Below are positions 17,595 to 25,848 of a stretch of DNA of 64,000 nucleotides, one piece after another (positions within the stretch are counted from its first letter, which is position 1; the number at the start of each line of letters is the position of its first letter). A model generated the notes under the pieces. It was not told the DNA's origin and made no database searches. It saw nothing but the letters and a program-made list of their open reading frames with translations. The stretch is from Polynucleobacter necessarius (GTDB lineage Bacteria > Pseudomonadota > Gammaproteobacteria > Burkholderiales > Burkholderiaceae): NCBI RefSeq assembly GCF_900095175.1, contig NZ_LT606946.1, positions 64,712-128,711 of the forward strand, in the 5' to 3' direction. Made by a program: the position numbers and the translations under genes.

Positions 17595-18689
17595 ATGAAA
17601 TTTATAGACGAAGCTCGTATTGAAGTCATAGCTGGCCAAGGTGGTGCCGGGAGTGCCTCCATGCGCCGCGAAAAGTTTATCGAATTCGGCGGTCCTGATG
17701 GTGGCGATGGCGGTAAAGGCGGAAGCGTATGGGCAACCGCAGATCGCAACATCAACACTTTGATTGACTATCGTTACGCTAAAACGCATACCGCAAAAAA
17801 TGGTGAGCCTGGACGTGGCGCTGATTGCTATGGTCGCGCAGGTGACGACATTGAGTTGCGTATGCCAGTGGGCACCATCATTTCTGATTACGAAACTGGT
17901 GAACCAATTGCTGATTTAACCACCCATGGTGAGCGACTTTGTTTAGCTCAAGGCGGTGTTGGTGGTTGGGGAAACATTCACTTTAAGAGCAGTACAAACC
18001 GCGCTCCTCGCCAAAAGACAAATGGCAAAGAAGGCGAGCGTCGCAAGCTCAAACTGGAATTAAAAGTATTGGCTGACGTAGGTTTGCTGGGTATGCCCAA
18101 TGCCGGCAAATCGACTTTGATTACTGCTGTTTCTAACGCGCGTCCAAAGATTGCAGACTATCCGTTTACAACGCTGCACCCCAATTTAGGTGTGGTGCGT
18201 GTTGGTGCTGAGCGCAGCTTTGTAATTGCCGATATTCCAGGATTGATTGAAGGTGCTGCAGAAGGTGCTGGCTTGGGTCACCGCTTCTTAAGGCACTTGC
18301 AACGCACTGGCGTACTGTTGCATTTAGTTGATATTGCACCATTTGATGAGAATATTGATCCAGTGGCGGATGCTGTTGCTATCGTGAATGAATTGCGTAA
18401 GTACGACGAAGCTTTGGTTGAAAAGCCACGTTGGTTAGTTTTGAACAAAATCGACATGATTCCCGAGGAAGATCGCAAGAAGGTGGTTGCGGACTTTATT
18501 AAACGCTTTAAGTGGAAGGGCCCTGTTTTTGAGATCTCCGCTTTAACAGGCTTGGGCTGCGATAAGCTGTGCTATTCATTGCAAGATTATTTAGACTCTA
18601 TTCGCAAGGATAGGGATGATGAGGATGAGCGTGCTGCGGATCCTCGTTATCAAGAGCAAGCTCAGCCAGAAGATAAAGCACCAGATTAA
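17595..18689 (+). CDS. obgE: GTPase Obg (CgtA)
   Basis: Essential GTPase that binds the 50S subunit late in ribosome assembly. The glycine-rich Obg fold covers residues 1-158 ([25 protein letters not shown]). The G domain follows with G1 [10 protein letters not shown]3 DIPGLIEGA and G4 NKID. A short acidic tail ends the 364 residues. It is conventional in every motif and sits downstream of rpmA as in most bacteria. Confidence 0.97.
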   Translation: MKFIDEARIEVIAGQGGAGSASMRREKFIEFGGPDGGDGGKGGSVWATADRNINTLIDYRYAKTHTAKNGEPGRGADCYGRAGDDIELRMPVGTIISDYETGEPIADLTTHGERLCLAQGGVGGWGNIHFKSSTNRAPRQKTNGKEGERRKLKLELKVLADVGLLGMPNAGKSTLITAVSNARPKIADYPFTTLHPNLGVVRVGAERSFVIADIPGLIEGAAEGAGLGHRFLRHLQRTGVLLHLVDIAPFDENIDPVADAVAIVNELRKYDEALVEKPRWLVLNKIDMIPEEDRKKVVADFIKRFKWKGPVFEISALTGLGCDKLCYSLQDYLDSIRKDRDDEDERAADPRYQEQAQPEDKAPD

Positions 18690-18718
18690 TTAGTAGTCAT
18701 TTGAGAGCCGTATTTGAT

Positions 18719-19501
18719 ATGAACACTCAGAAAGCGAAGCGAATCGTAGTGAAGGTAGGCTCAAGCCTAGTCACCAATAATGGTGAGGGCTTGGATCGTG
18801 CCGCAATCGGCATGTGGGCGGAGCAAATGGCTGCCTTGCTAGCTGCTGGGCATGAGGTGTTGATGGTCAGTTCCGGTGCGATTGCTGAAGGCATGCAGCG
18901 TCTTGGTTGGAGTAAACGTCCGCAGGAAATTCATCAACTACAAGCTGCGGCTGCAGTTGGTCAGATGGGTTTGGTGCAGGTCTATGAAAGTTGTTTTGCG
19001 CGTTTTAATTTACGTAGCGCACAAGTGTTGCTGACGAATGCAGATTTGGCGCATGCTGAACGCAATGCAAATGCCAAGGCGACTTTAGATACTTTGCTAA
19101 AGCTAGGCGTTGTTCCAATCATCAATGAAAACGATACCGTAGTTACCGATGAAATTAAATTTGGTGATAACGATAGCTTGGCTGCTTTGGTGACCAACTT
19201 AATTCATGCGGATTTACTGGTTATTTTGACTGATCAAGGTGGATTGTTTACTGCCGATCCGCGTCAAGATGCTTCTGCCACTTTATTGAGTGATGCCACT
19301 GCTGGTGATCCTGCTTTAGAAAAAATGGCTGGTGGTGCTGCAAGCGAACTCAGTAAAGGCGGTATGTTGACCAAAGTGTTGGCTGCGAAAGTTGCCGCTC
19401 AAACAGGCGCTGCAACTGTCATTGCCTCTGGGCGTGAGCCTCGGGTTCTCACTCGTCTGCTGAATGGTGAAAAAATTGGTACCTGCCTGACCGCTGCTTA
19501 A
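18719..19501 (+). CDS. proB: glutamate 5-kinase without a PUA domain
   Basis: First step of proline synthesis: phosphorylation of glutamate to gamma-glutamyl phosphate. The amino-acid-kinase fold is complete: [60 protein letters not shown] and [14 protein letters not shown]. It stops after [11 protein letters not shown] at about 260 residues, where Burkholderia and E. coli enzymes continue for about 100 residues into a PUA domain. No PUA remnant follows in any frame. Such short kinases exist in other bacteria, so this is likely a functional variant. An upstream TTG at 18701 is an alternative start. Its pathway partner proA lies at 60.6 kb. Confidence 0.9.
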   Translation: MNTQKAKRIVVKVGSSLVTNNGEGLDRAAIGMWAEQMAALLAAGHEVLMVSSGAIAEGMQRLGWSKRPQEIHQLQAAAAVGQMGLVQVYESCFARFNLRSAQVLLTNADLAHAERNANAKATLDTLLKLGVVPIINENDTVVTDEIKFGDNDSLAALVTNLIHADLLVILTDQGGLFTADPRQDASATLLSDATAGDPALEKMAGGAASELSKGGMLTKVLAAKVAAQTGAATVIASGREPRVLTRLLNGEKIGTCLTAA

Positions 19502-19526
19502 GTGTCAAAACCAAGTCATTACACTT

Positions 19527-20093
19527 TTAATTAATTACACCATATGAATTGGTAGGCTTTGTCCCGCCAGTAAATCCATTTGGATTCAGTGACTGAAGAA
19601 CATCTTTGATACTCTTCTCTTGGGTATTAAAGTTGCAGAACGCCCCTTGCGCTAATGCAGCTTGATAACGATTTGGTGTGTGGTCTTTGATTGGGTTCCA
19701 ACTGGAAAGAGGGTTCTCTTTCCAGGCATTGGATTCGAAGGTGCCATAAAGGCGCCATTGGAATGAATCACAACGAATACCTTCATACTGCACTTGGCTG
19801 TTGCCATTAGGGCTCGTCAAAATAACGATGTATCTAGTGATACCATCGTTCCCAATCAAAATGGAGTTGGTGTCGACTGCAAATTTAAAAATTGTCTGCT
19901 GTGAGACGTAAAAAGGCTGAATGGTTGCTTTATTAGGTGGGTTTAGCGGCATTGCTGTCACACCCTCTTTGAAAACCATTGGCGCAAATGGATCAACTCC
20001 ACTCTCTAGGGGGTCTCCAGCGCATCCGTATAGAGCTAAGCTGATAGCTAAGCCTAGGATTGAAAATCGAAGCTTATAAATAGAGAATTTCAT
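19527..20093 (-). CDS. CNP1-like family lipoprotein
   Basis: Predicted lipoprotein of 188 residues. An N-terminal hydrophobic segment ends in the lipobox LALYGC (lipidated Cys near residue 24). The mature part resembles the CNP1-like family of betaproteobacteria, including [19 protein letters not shown] and the conserved [13 protein letters not shown]. Function is unknown. Its start overlaps the rppH stop by 4 bases, so the two are co-transcribed. Confidence 0.8.
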   Translation of the reverse strand: MKFSIYKLRFSILGLAISLALYGCAGDPLESGVDPFAPMVFKEGVTAMPLNPPNKATIQPFYVSQQTIFKFAVDTNSILIGNDGITRYIVILTSPNGNSQVQYEGIRCDSFQWRLYGTFESNAWKENPLSSWNPIKDHTPNRYQAALAQGAFCNFNTQEKSIKDVLQSLNPNGFTGGTKPTNSYGVIN

Positions 20094-20689
20094 GATGGCT
20101 TATCGGTAGGTTTTGCTTCTTTGGACTCATCTTCTTGAACCCCATATAGGGATTGAAATAAATCGAGCGGAGATCCCCAGGCGAGTTGCTGCATGCGTAT
20201 GCCGCGGGACAAATAGCGTGCAAGCTCGGAAAGGGCTAATTGATAGACCTCCCGTTTGAAGTCAATTACGGCATCTAGTTGAATCCAAAAAGGAACCCAC
20301 CGCCAGGCATCAAATTCTGGATGTTCTGAAGCGCGCAGATGAATATCGCTGTCTAAACCGACTAAGCGCAGCAAAAACCAGATTTGTTTTTGACCTCGAT
20401 AGCTGGCTCGATGCGTTTTGAAGGCATGTTGACGACGCAGGAACTCCTCTGGGACGTCGTAACGAAGCCAGCCCCTAGTCCGTCCAATAATTTGGACATG
20501 TTCTGGCAGCAAGCCCACTTCCTCATGCAATTCGCGGTACATGGCCTGCTCTGGGCTCTCACCATGCTGAATCCCGCCCTGCGGGAACTGCCACGAATGC
20601 TGCCCAACGCGTTTTCCCCAGAAAACCTCGTTATGGCTGTTGAGGAGGACTATGCCGACATTGGGTCGATACCCTTCACGGTCAAGCAT
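20090..20689 (-). CDS. rppH: RNA pyrophosphohydrolase (NUDIX)
   Basis: Removes pyrophosphate from 5'-triphosphorylated mRNA, which triggers RNase E decay. It starts [15 protein letters not shown], the conserved RppH N-terminus, so the ATG at 20687-20689 is preferred; a longer reading to 20758 would overlap proS. The NUDIX box lies in [20 protein letters not shown] (residues about 38-57). FPQGG and [11 protein letters not shown] are also family features. It is about 200 residues and divergent from proS. Confidence 0.93.
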   Translation of the reverse strand: MLDREGYRPNVGIVLLNSHNEVFWGKRVGQHSWQFPQGGIQHGESPEQAMYRELHEEVGLLPEHVQIIGRTRGWLRYDVPEEFLRRQHAFKTHRASYRGQKQIWFLLRLVGLDSDIHLRASEHPEFDAWRWVPFWIQLDAVIDFKREVYQLALSELARYLSRGIRMQQLAWGSPLDLFQSLYGVQEDESKEAKPTDKPS

Positions 20690-20739
20690 GAGATCGTGCC
20701 TCAAATCCTTTAAAATCAATGATTTGATTATATCCATAC

Positions 20740-22482
20740 ATGAAAGCTTCACAGTCATTTCTCGCCACGCTAAAAGAAGCCCCTTCCGACGCTGAGGTGG
20801 TTTCGCACAAACTCATGGTGCGTGCCGGTTTAATTCGCAAGCTCAATGCTGGCATCTACAACTATTTACCTTTGGGATTGAAGTCCATTCGCAAGGTGGA
20901 GAACATCATCCGTGAAGAAATGAATCGCGCTGGTGCAATCGAATTGCTGATGCCAATGATTCAGCCTGCAGAGTTATGGCAAGAGACGGGTCGTTGGGAA
21001 AAGATGGGCCCAGAGTTACTCCGTATTAAAGATCGCCATGACCGTGACTTTTTAATTCAGCCAACATCTGAAGAGGTGGTGACTGATTTGGCGCGTAACG
21101 AAATCAAGAGTTATAAGCAGTTGCCGGTTAACTTCTATCAAATTCAGACGAAGTTTCGTGATGAGCGTCGACCACGTTTTGGAATCATGCGTGGTCGTGA
21201 GTTCAGCATGAAAGATGCTTACTCCTTTGATCGCGATGCCGAGGGCCTGAAGAAGTCTTATCAAATCATGTTCGATGCTTACACTCGCATCTTCAAGTGT
21301 ATGGGCTTGAAATTCCGTGCAGTAACAGCGGATAACGGTGCTATTGGTGGGTCAGGCAGCCAAGAGTTTCATGTGATTGCTGATACCGGTGAAGACGCAA
21401 TCGTGTATTGCCCAAATTCTGATTACGCTGCCAACCTTGAGGCTGCTGAGTCAGTCTCATTAATTGCGGCACGCGGTGCTGCAACTCAGGCCCTGACTAA
21501 AGTTGCAACACCAAATCAAACAAACTGCGCTGATGTAGCCAAGTTTTTAAACTTGCCACTAGAGCAGACTGTGAAGTCATTATTGTTTGCTGCTGATCAA
21601 GAAGATGGCCCAGCTAAATTATTTATGGTGCTGGTACGTGGTGATCATGAGCTCAATGAAATCAAGGCAAGCAAGATTCCTGGCATGGCGGAGTCACGCT
21701 TTGCAAGTGAAGCTGAAATCAAGCAAGCCTGTAATGCTCCAGCGGGCTACTTAGGCCCTGTTGGAATTGCTGCTGATGTAACCGTAGTTGCAGATCGCAC
21801 TGTTGCCAATATGTCTGACTTTGTATGCGGCGCTAATGACGCCGGTCATCACTTAACCGGTGTGAGCTGGGGTCGTGATTTACCAGAGCCTTTGGTAATG
21901 GATTTGCGTAATGCTGTAGTGGGAGATCCCTCTCCTGACGGTAAAGGTGTTGTTGATATTTGTCGCGGTATTGAAGTGGGCCATGTATTTCAACTGGGTA
22001 CGCGTTACTCCGAAGCAATGGGTTGTACCTACCTTGATCAACAAGGCAAAGCACAGCTAATGGTGATGGGTTGTTATGGCATTGGTATCACGCGTTTGCT
22101 AGGCGCTGCAATCGAGCAGGGTAATGATGAGCGTGGAATTATTTGGCCGATTTCGATGGCACCATTTGAAGTGGTGATCTGTCCAATGGGCTATGACAAA
22201 TCCGAAGCTGTCAAAGTTGCTGCCGATCAATTGCATGATGAGTTACTAGCTGCAGGTGTAGATGTAGTGCTCGATGATCGTGGAGAGAGGCCGGGTGCGA
22301 TGTTTGCTGACTGGGAGTTAATCGGCATACCATTCCGCGTGGTGATTGGTGATCGCGGCTTAGCGGACGCACAAGTGGAATTTAAAGGTCGCACTGATGC
22401 TGAATCAGAAAACATTCCACTGTCAGAAATTAAAGCAAAAGTGATTGCTGCGGTTGATGCTGCTAAGAAATTCGTTTCTTAA
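20740..22482 (+). CDS. proS: prolyl-tRNA synthetase, bacterial type with editing domain
   Basis: Class II aminoacyl-tRNA synthetase that charges tRNA-Pro. Motif 2 is visible ([19 protein letters not shown]), as is motif 3 ([13 protein letters not shown]). The inserted YbaK-like editing domain spans about residues 230-400 ([24 protein letters not shown]). The anticodon-binding domain is at the end. At 580 residues it is the standard prokaryotic long form. The ATG at 20740 starts [15 protein letters not shown], as in homologues. Confidence 0.97.
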   Translation: MKASQSFLATLKEAPSDAEVVSHKLMVRAGLIRKLNAGIYNYLPLGLKSIRKVENIIREEMNRAGAIELLMPMIQPAELWQETGRWEKMGPELLRIKDRHDRDFLIQPTSEEVVTDLARNEIKSYKQLPVNFYQIQTKFRDERRPRFGIMRGREFSMKDAYSFDRDAEGLKKSYQIMFDAYTRIFKCMGLKFRAVTADNGAIGGSGSQEFHVIADTGEDAIVYCPNSDYAANLEAAESVSLIAARGAATQALTKVATPNQTNCADVAKFLNLPLEQTVKSLLFAADQEDGPAKLFMVLVRGDHELNEIKASKIPGMAESRFASEAEIKQACNAPAGYLGPVGIAADVTVVADRTVANMSDFVCGANDAGHHLTGVSWGRDLPEPLVMDLRNAVVGDPSPDGKGVVDICRGIEVGHVFQLGTRYSEAMGCTYLDQQGKAQLMVMGCYGIGITRLLGAAIEQGNDERGIIWPISMAPFEVVICPMGYDKSEAVKVAADQLHDELLAAGVDVVLDDRGERPGAMFADWELIGIPFRVVIGDRGLADAQVEFKGRTDAESENIPLSEIKAKVIAAVDAAKKFVS

Positions 22483-22508
22483 ATGCAAGCGTTTATAGCT
22501 GTTATTTT

Positions 22509-23885
22509 TTAAAGAGCCCGCCAAGGTCCTTTGGCGGCTCCTTTTGCAGCCATGGATGCCATGGTACGTGCCATCTTGCCGCCCTTAAACTGCTTCATCA
22601 TGGTTTGCATTTGCTCAAACTGTGCCAGCAGCCGATTGACCTCTTGAACTTCCACCCCCGCACCAGCGGCAATGCGACGTTTTCGGGTAGCTTTTAGTAA
22701 CTCCGGTTTCGCACGCTCTTTTGGTGTCATGCTATCGATGATGCCGCGCATGCGTCGTGTTTGTTTATCGGCAGCACTTAAATTGGTTTTGGAGGCCGCT
22801 TGTGCCATATGGCTTGGTAGCTTATCCATCAAGCTGGCCATACCTCCCATCTGCTGCATCTGCACCAGTTGATCTCGGAAGTCACCCAGATCAAACCCGC
22901 CTTTAGAAATCTTAGTTACTAACTTTTCTGCTTTGGCAACATCTACGTTTTGTTGGGCTTGCTCAACCAGAGCAAGAATATCGCCCATACCCAAAATACG
23001 ACTTGCCATTCTCTCGGCATCAAATGCTTCGAGGCCATCCATCTTTTCGGCAACGCCAATGAATTTAAGCGGCACCCCAGTAACTTGGCGTACTGAAAGT
23101 GCAGCACCACCACGTGAATCACCATCGAGCTTGGTGAGGATTACACCGGTGAGTGGAAGTGCTTCATGGAATGCTTTAGCTGTGTTGACAGCATCTTGAC
23201 CCAACATCGCATCAACCACAAACAGTGTTTCGATTGGATTGAGATTGGCATGCAAGGTTTTGATTTCTTGCATGAGTGCTTCATCAATACCAAGGCGACC
23301 TGCTGTATCGACTAAGAGCACATCAAAATAATGACGGCGTGCCCAATCAAGGGCGGCAGCAGTGATTTCACTCGGCTTTTGATTAATATTGCTTGGAAAA
23401 AATTCAGCCCCAACTTGTTTGCTGACAGTTTCTAGTTGCTCAATAGCAGCAGGGCGATAGACGTCACAGGAAACGGTGAGTACTTTCTTTTTCTTCTTTT
23501 CTTGCAGGAACTTAGCTAACTTACCTACTGAGGTAGTCTTACCGGCACCCTGCAAGCCTGCCATCAAGATCACTGCCGGAGGTTGGGTGGCTAAATTGAG
23601 TTCACCACTTTGCGAAGCATCTCCACGCATGACCTGGGCTAGTTCACGCTGTACCACCCCTACTAAAGCTTGGCCCGGGCTGAGGCTTCCAACCACGTCT
23701 TCACCAAGGGCTTTAAATTTGATTTGTTCCAGCAAAGATTTGACGACAGGAAGCGCAACGTCCGCCTCCAGCAAGGCCAGGCGGATCTCGCGCAGCATCT
23801 CTGCGGTGTTTGCTTCAGTAAGGCGGGCTTGTCCCCGCATTGTTTTAACAACACGAGATAGGCGGTCGGTGAGATTCTCTAGCAT
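22509..23885 (-). CDS. ffh: signal recognition particle protein Ffh
   Basis: GTPase of the signal recognition particle; binds signal peptides and 4.5S RNA and targets ribosomes to FtsY. The N domain opens MLENLTDRLSRVVKTMRG. The G domain has GLQGAGKTTSVGKLA (G1), DTAGRL (G3) and TKLDGDSRGGAALS (G4 region). The methionine-rich M domain covers about residues 300-455 (LVQMQQMGGMASLMDKLP; RRIAAGAGVEVQEVN). It has 458 residues. It is divergent from the CcsA-like gene by 20 bases. Confidence 0.97.
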   Translation of the reverse strand: MLENLTDRLSRVVKTMRGQARLTEANTAEMLREIRLALLEADVALPVVKSLLEQIKFKALGEDVVGSLSPGQALVGVVQRELAQVMRGDASQSGELNLATQPPAVILMAGLQGAGKTTSVGKLAKFLQEKKKKKVLTVSCDVYRPAAIEQLETVSKQVGAEFFPSNINQKPSEITAAALDWARRHYFDVLLVDTAGRLGIDEALMQEIKTLHANLNPIETLFVVDAMLGQDAVNTAKAFHEALPLTGVILTKLDGDSRGGAALSVRQVTGVPLKFIGVAEKMDGLEAFDAERMASRILGMGDILALVEQAQQNVDVAKAEKLVTKISKGGFDLGDFRDQLVQMQQMGGMASLMDKLPSHMAQAASKTNLSAADKQTRRMRGIIDSMTPKERAKPELLKATRKRRIAAGAGVEVQEVNRLLAQFEQMQTMMKQFKGGKMARTMASMAAKGAAKGPWRAL

Positions 23886-23905
23886 TTATCGATTAGACTT
23901 TCCAG

Positions 23906-24754
23906 ATGGATATTTTAAGTTACTCAGGCTCGGGATGGCTCCCATCTGCACTTTATTTGCTTCTTTTGGTCTTTTTAGGTTCGCGGCCAAAGGGAAAAAT
24001 TGAATCCCTAGCTTTTACGGGCTTGGTTCAGGCATTCATCTTATTAATTTTGCTAGTTCACGGAATTCAGTTGCACGACTCAGTCTTTACGCCAGAGGGA
24101 TTTGTTTTTGGTTTTGCCCAGGATTTGTCATTAATCGCTTGGGTTGGCCTCGCTTTTTATTGGTTCCAGTCTTGGTTTTTACCAATCTCCAGCTTGCGCT
24201 GGTTGGTTTTGTGTTTTGCGCTGATTTGTTCCGCATTGCCCGCTATTTTCTCTGGCACCCTGATTTCTCCAAAGGCTGTCTCAGACCCTTGGTTTAAGGG
24301 GCACTTTATTGTCGCTGCTATCTCAGTTGGATTATTGAGTTTGGCTGCAATGCACGCCATGCTGATGAGTATTCAGGATCGAGCACTGCATCGTCAGTTG
24401 GCCATCATCCCAAATGGTCGAGTAGCCCATTGGTTAGAGGATTTGCCACCCCTAATGACAATGGAAAGTTTGCTTTTTAATTTACTCTATGTGGGTGTTG
24501 CACTGCTGACCTTGACTGTATTTTCTGGCCTGCTCTTTTCGCAAACACTATCTGGTAGGCCACTTGTTTTTGATCACAAAACTATCTTTGCGTTGATCTC
24601 CTGGCTCTTATTTTCTGGTCTCCTAATAGCGCGTTGGCGTGTGGGTTTACGGGGTCGCGTCGCTGTTCGTTGGGTCTTGAGTGCTTATACAGCCTTGCTT
24701 TTGGCGTATGTGGGCAGTAGATTTGTTTTGGAAGTGATTCTTCAGAGAGCGTGA
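23906..24754 (+). CDS. ypjD: CcsA/YpjD-family cytochrome c assembly-like membrane protein
   Basis: Integral membrane protein of 282 residues with about eight hydrophobic segments, related to the CcsA/CcmC heme-handling family. The conserved DPWFKGHFIVAAISVG segment (near 130) and FDHKTIFALISWLLF (near 210) hold histidines found in the family. Being next to ffh is usual for YpjD. The physiological role of YpjD is unsettled. The ampD frame begins 4 bases after its stop. Confidence 0.85.
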   Translation: MDILSYSGSGWLPSALYLLLLVFLGSRPKGKIESLAFTGLVQAFILLILLVHGIQLHDSVFTPEGFVFGFAQDLSLIAWVGLAFYWFQSWFLPISSLRWLVLCFALICSALPAIFSGTLISPKAVSDPWFKGHFIVAAISVGLLSLAAMHAMLMSIQDRALHRQLAIIPNGRVAHWLEDLPPLMTMESLLFNLLYVGVALLTLTVFSGLLFSQTLSGRPLVFDHKTIFALISWLLFSGLLIARWRVGLRGRVAVRWVLSAYTALLLAYVGSRFVLEVILQRA

Positions 24755-24758
24755 CGTT

Positions 24759-25574
24759 TTGATTAAGTGGCTTCTACTATTTATTGGCGCAGGCGCTTTG
24801 TACCTTTGGATAAAGGGTAAAAAACAAACAAAGCTCAATAAGAATCAGGCTTCCAAGATCAGGGCTGAACGCAGCAAGGCGGCTGAGCCAGAGGTGATTG
24901 TCCAGTGCCGTCATTGTTCAGTTCACCTTCCAAAATCTGAAGCAATCAAGCAAGAGGATCGCTTCTATTGCTCGCAACAACACCTCGACAGCATGGATGA
25001 TCAGGGCTGGCTGGGTTCTGCCGCCTGGCGAATCTCACCCAATCAAGATGTTCGACCAGCGGACATTGCACCGGATTTGGTAGTGATTCATCACATCAGC
25101 TTGCCACCTGGTGGTTTTGCGGATCATAGCTCTACCCAATTTATTGTGGATTTTTTCCAAAATAAACTGGACTCATCCCTCCACCCATATTTTGAAGAAA
25201 TTGCTGATCAAAAGGTATCCAGTCATTTCTTGATTTCTCGTTGTGGTGAGGTGTGTCAGTTTGTCTCCACTCAAAAGAAGGCATGGCATGCTGGCATTTC
25301 ATCCTTTTTAGGTCGTGAAAAATGCAATGATTTCTCAATTGGGATTGAGTTAGAGGGTGATGGTGAACATCCCTTTGAGGAAATTCAATATCAAGCACTT
25401 GCTAAATTAACCACCCAGCTACAAGGGATTTATCCAGGCCTTAGCTTTGCTGGGCACAGTGATATCGCTCCAGGCCGAAAAACAGACCCTGGCATTCAAT
25501 TTGATTGGCAAAAGTTCCAAGCTAAAACTGGCATTTCGGTCAAAAAAATACCCTTTGGTTTGGACCCTCGCTAG
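24759..25574 (+). CDS. ampD: N-acetyl-anhydromuramyl-L-alanine amidase AmpD with N-terminal PP0621-like domain
   Basis: Residues 1-78 match the PP0621 family: a membrane helix (WLLLFIGAGALYLWI) and a cysteine-rich part, CRHC at 50-53 and FYCSQQH. Residues 80-271 are AmpD, which cleaves anhydromuropeptides during cell-wall recycling. Zinc ligands His111 (VIHHISLPPG), His233 and Asp243 are present, as are catalytic Glu197 (GIELEG) and Lys241 (GRKTDPG). In many Burkholderiales the two parts are separate neighbouring genes. The start is a TTG at 24759. An internal ATG at 24993 could begin a plain AmpD but has no ribosome site. The membrane helix would tether a normally cytosolic enzyme. Confidence 0.88.
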   Translation: MIKWLLLFIGAGALYLWIKGKKQTKLNKNQASKIRAERSKAAEPEVIVQCRHCSVHLPKSEAIKQEDRFYCSQQHLDSMDDQGWLGSAAWRISPNQDVRPADIAPDLVVIHHISLPPGGFADHSSTQFIVDFFQNKLDSSLHPYFEEIADQKVSSHFLISRCGEVCQFVSTQKKAWHAGISSFLGREKCNDFSIGIELEGDGEHPFEEIQYQALAKLTTQLQGIYPGLSFAGHSDIAPGRKTDPGIQFDWQKFQAKTGISVKKIPFGLDPR

Positions 25575-25730
25575 AGTTCAAAATTAGTATGTGAGCACAT
25601 GCTCACTTTATTGCCCTTTAGCTAAAAAGGGCTAAAAATCTCGCACCAAAATAGCCCCTAAATTATTGGAATACCTAGGAAAAATACTTATAAATATTTG
25701 TCAGAAATGTCTTACTAAATTCCGAATATT

Positions 25731-25746
25731 TCCCTATACTTAGTGT
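25731..25746 (+). promoter_or_regulatory. NrdR box 1, upstream of nrdAB
   Basis: The 16-mer TCCCTATACTTAGTGT agrees at 12 of 16 positions with the NrdR consensus as I know it (ACACTATATATAGTGT). A possible -10 hexamer, TATACT (25735-25740), lies inside the box, so repressor binding would cover the promoter. No strong -35 is seen. Confidence 0.7.
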
Positions 25747-25761
25747 CAAATGCACTTCGAG

Positions 25762-25777
25762 ACACTAGATGTAGTGT
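25762..25777 (+). promoter_or_regulatory. NrdR box 2, upstream of nrdAB
   Basis: ACACTAGATGTAGTGT agrees at 14 of 16 positions with the NrdR consensus. Fifteen bases separate it from box 1, a centre-to-centre distance of 31 bp or three helical turns, which is the spacing known for paired NrdR boxes in nrd operons. It lies 71 bases before the nrdA ATG. Confidence 0.85.
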
Positions 25778-25848
25778 TTGAATACAGCAATACCTTATTG
25801 TTTTTTAACGATTTTTTGCCCAAATAACTATATATCAGCAGGAGAAAT

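Noticed and set aside
19502..19526. Possible remnant of a PUA domain after proB
   Set aside because: The gap to the next gene is 25 bases and no PUA-like residues are seen in any frame.
20690..20758. N-terminal extension of RppH
   Set aside because: It would overlap the start of proS; the conserved family start [10 protein letters not shown] is at 20689.
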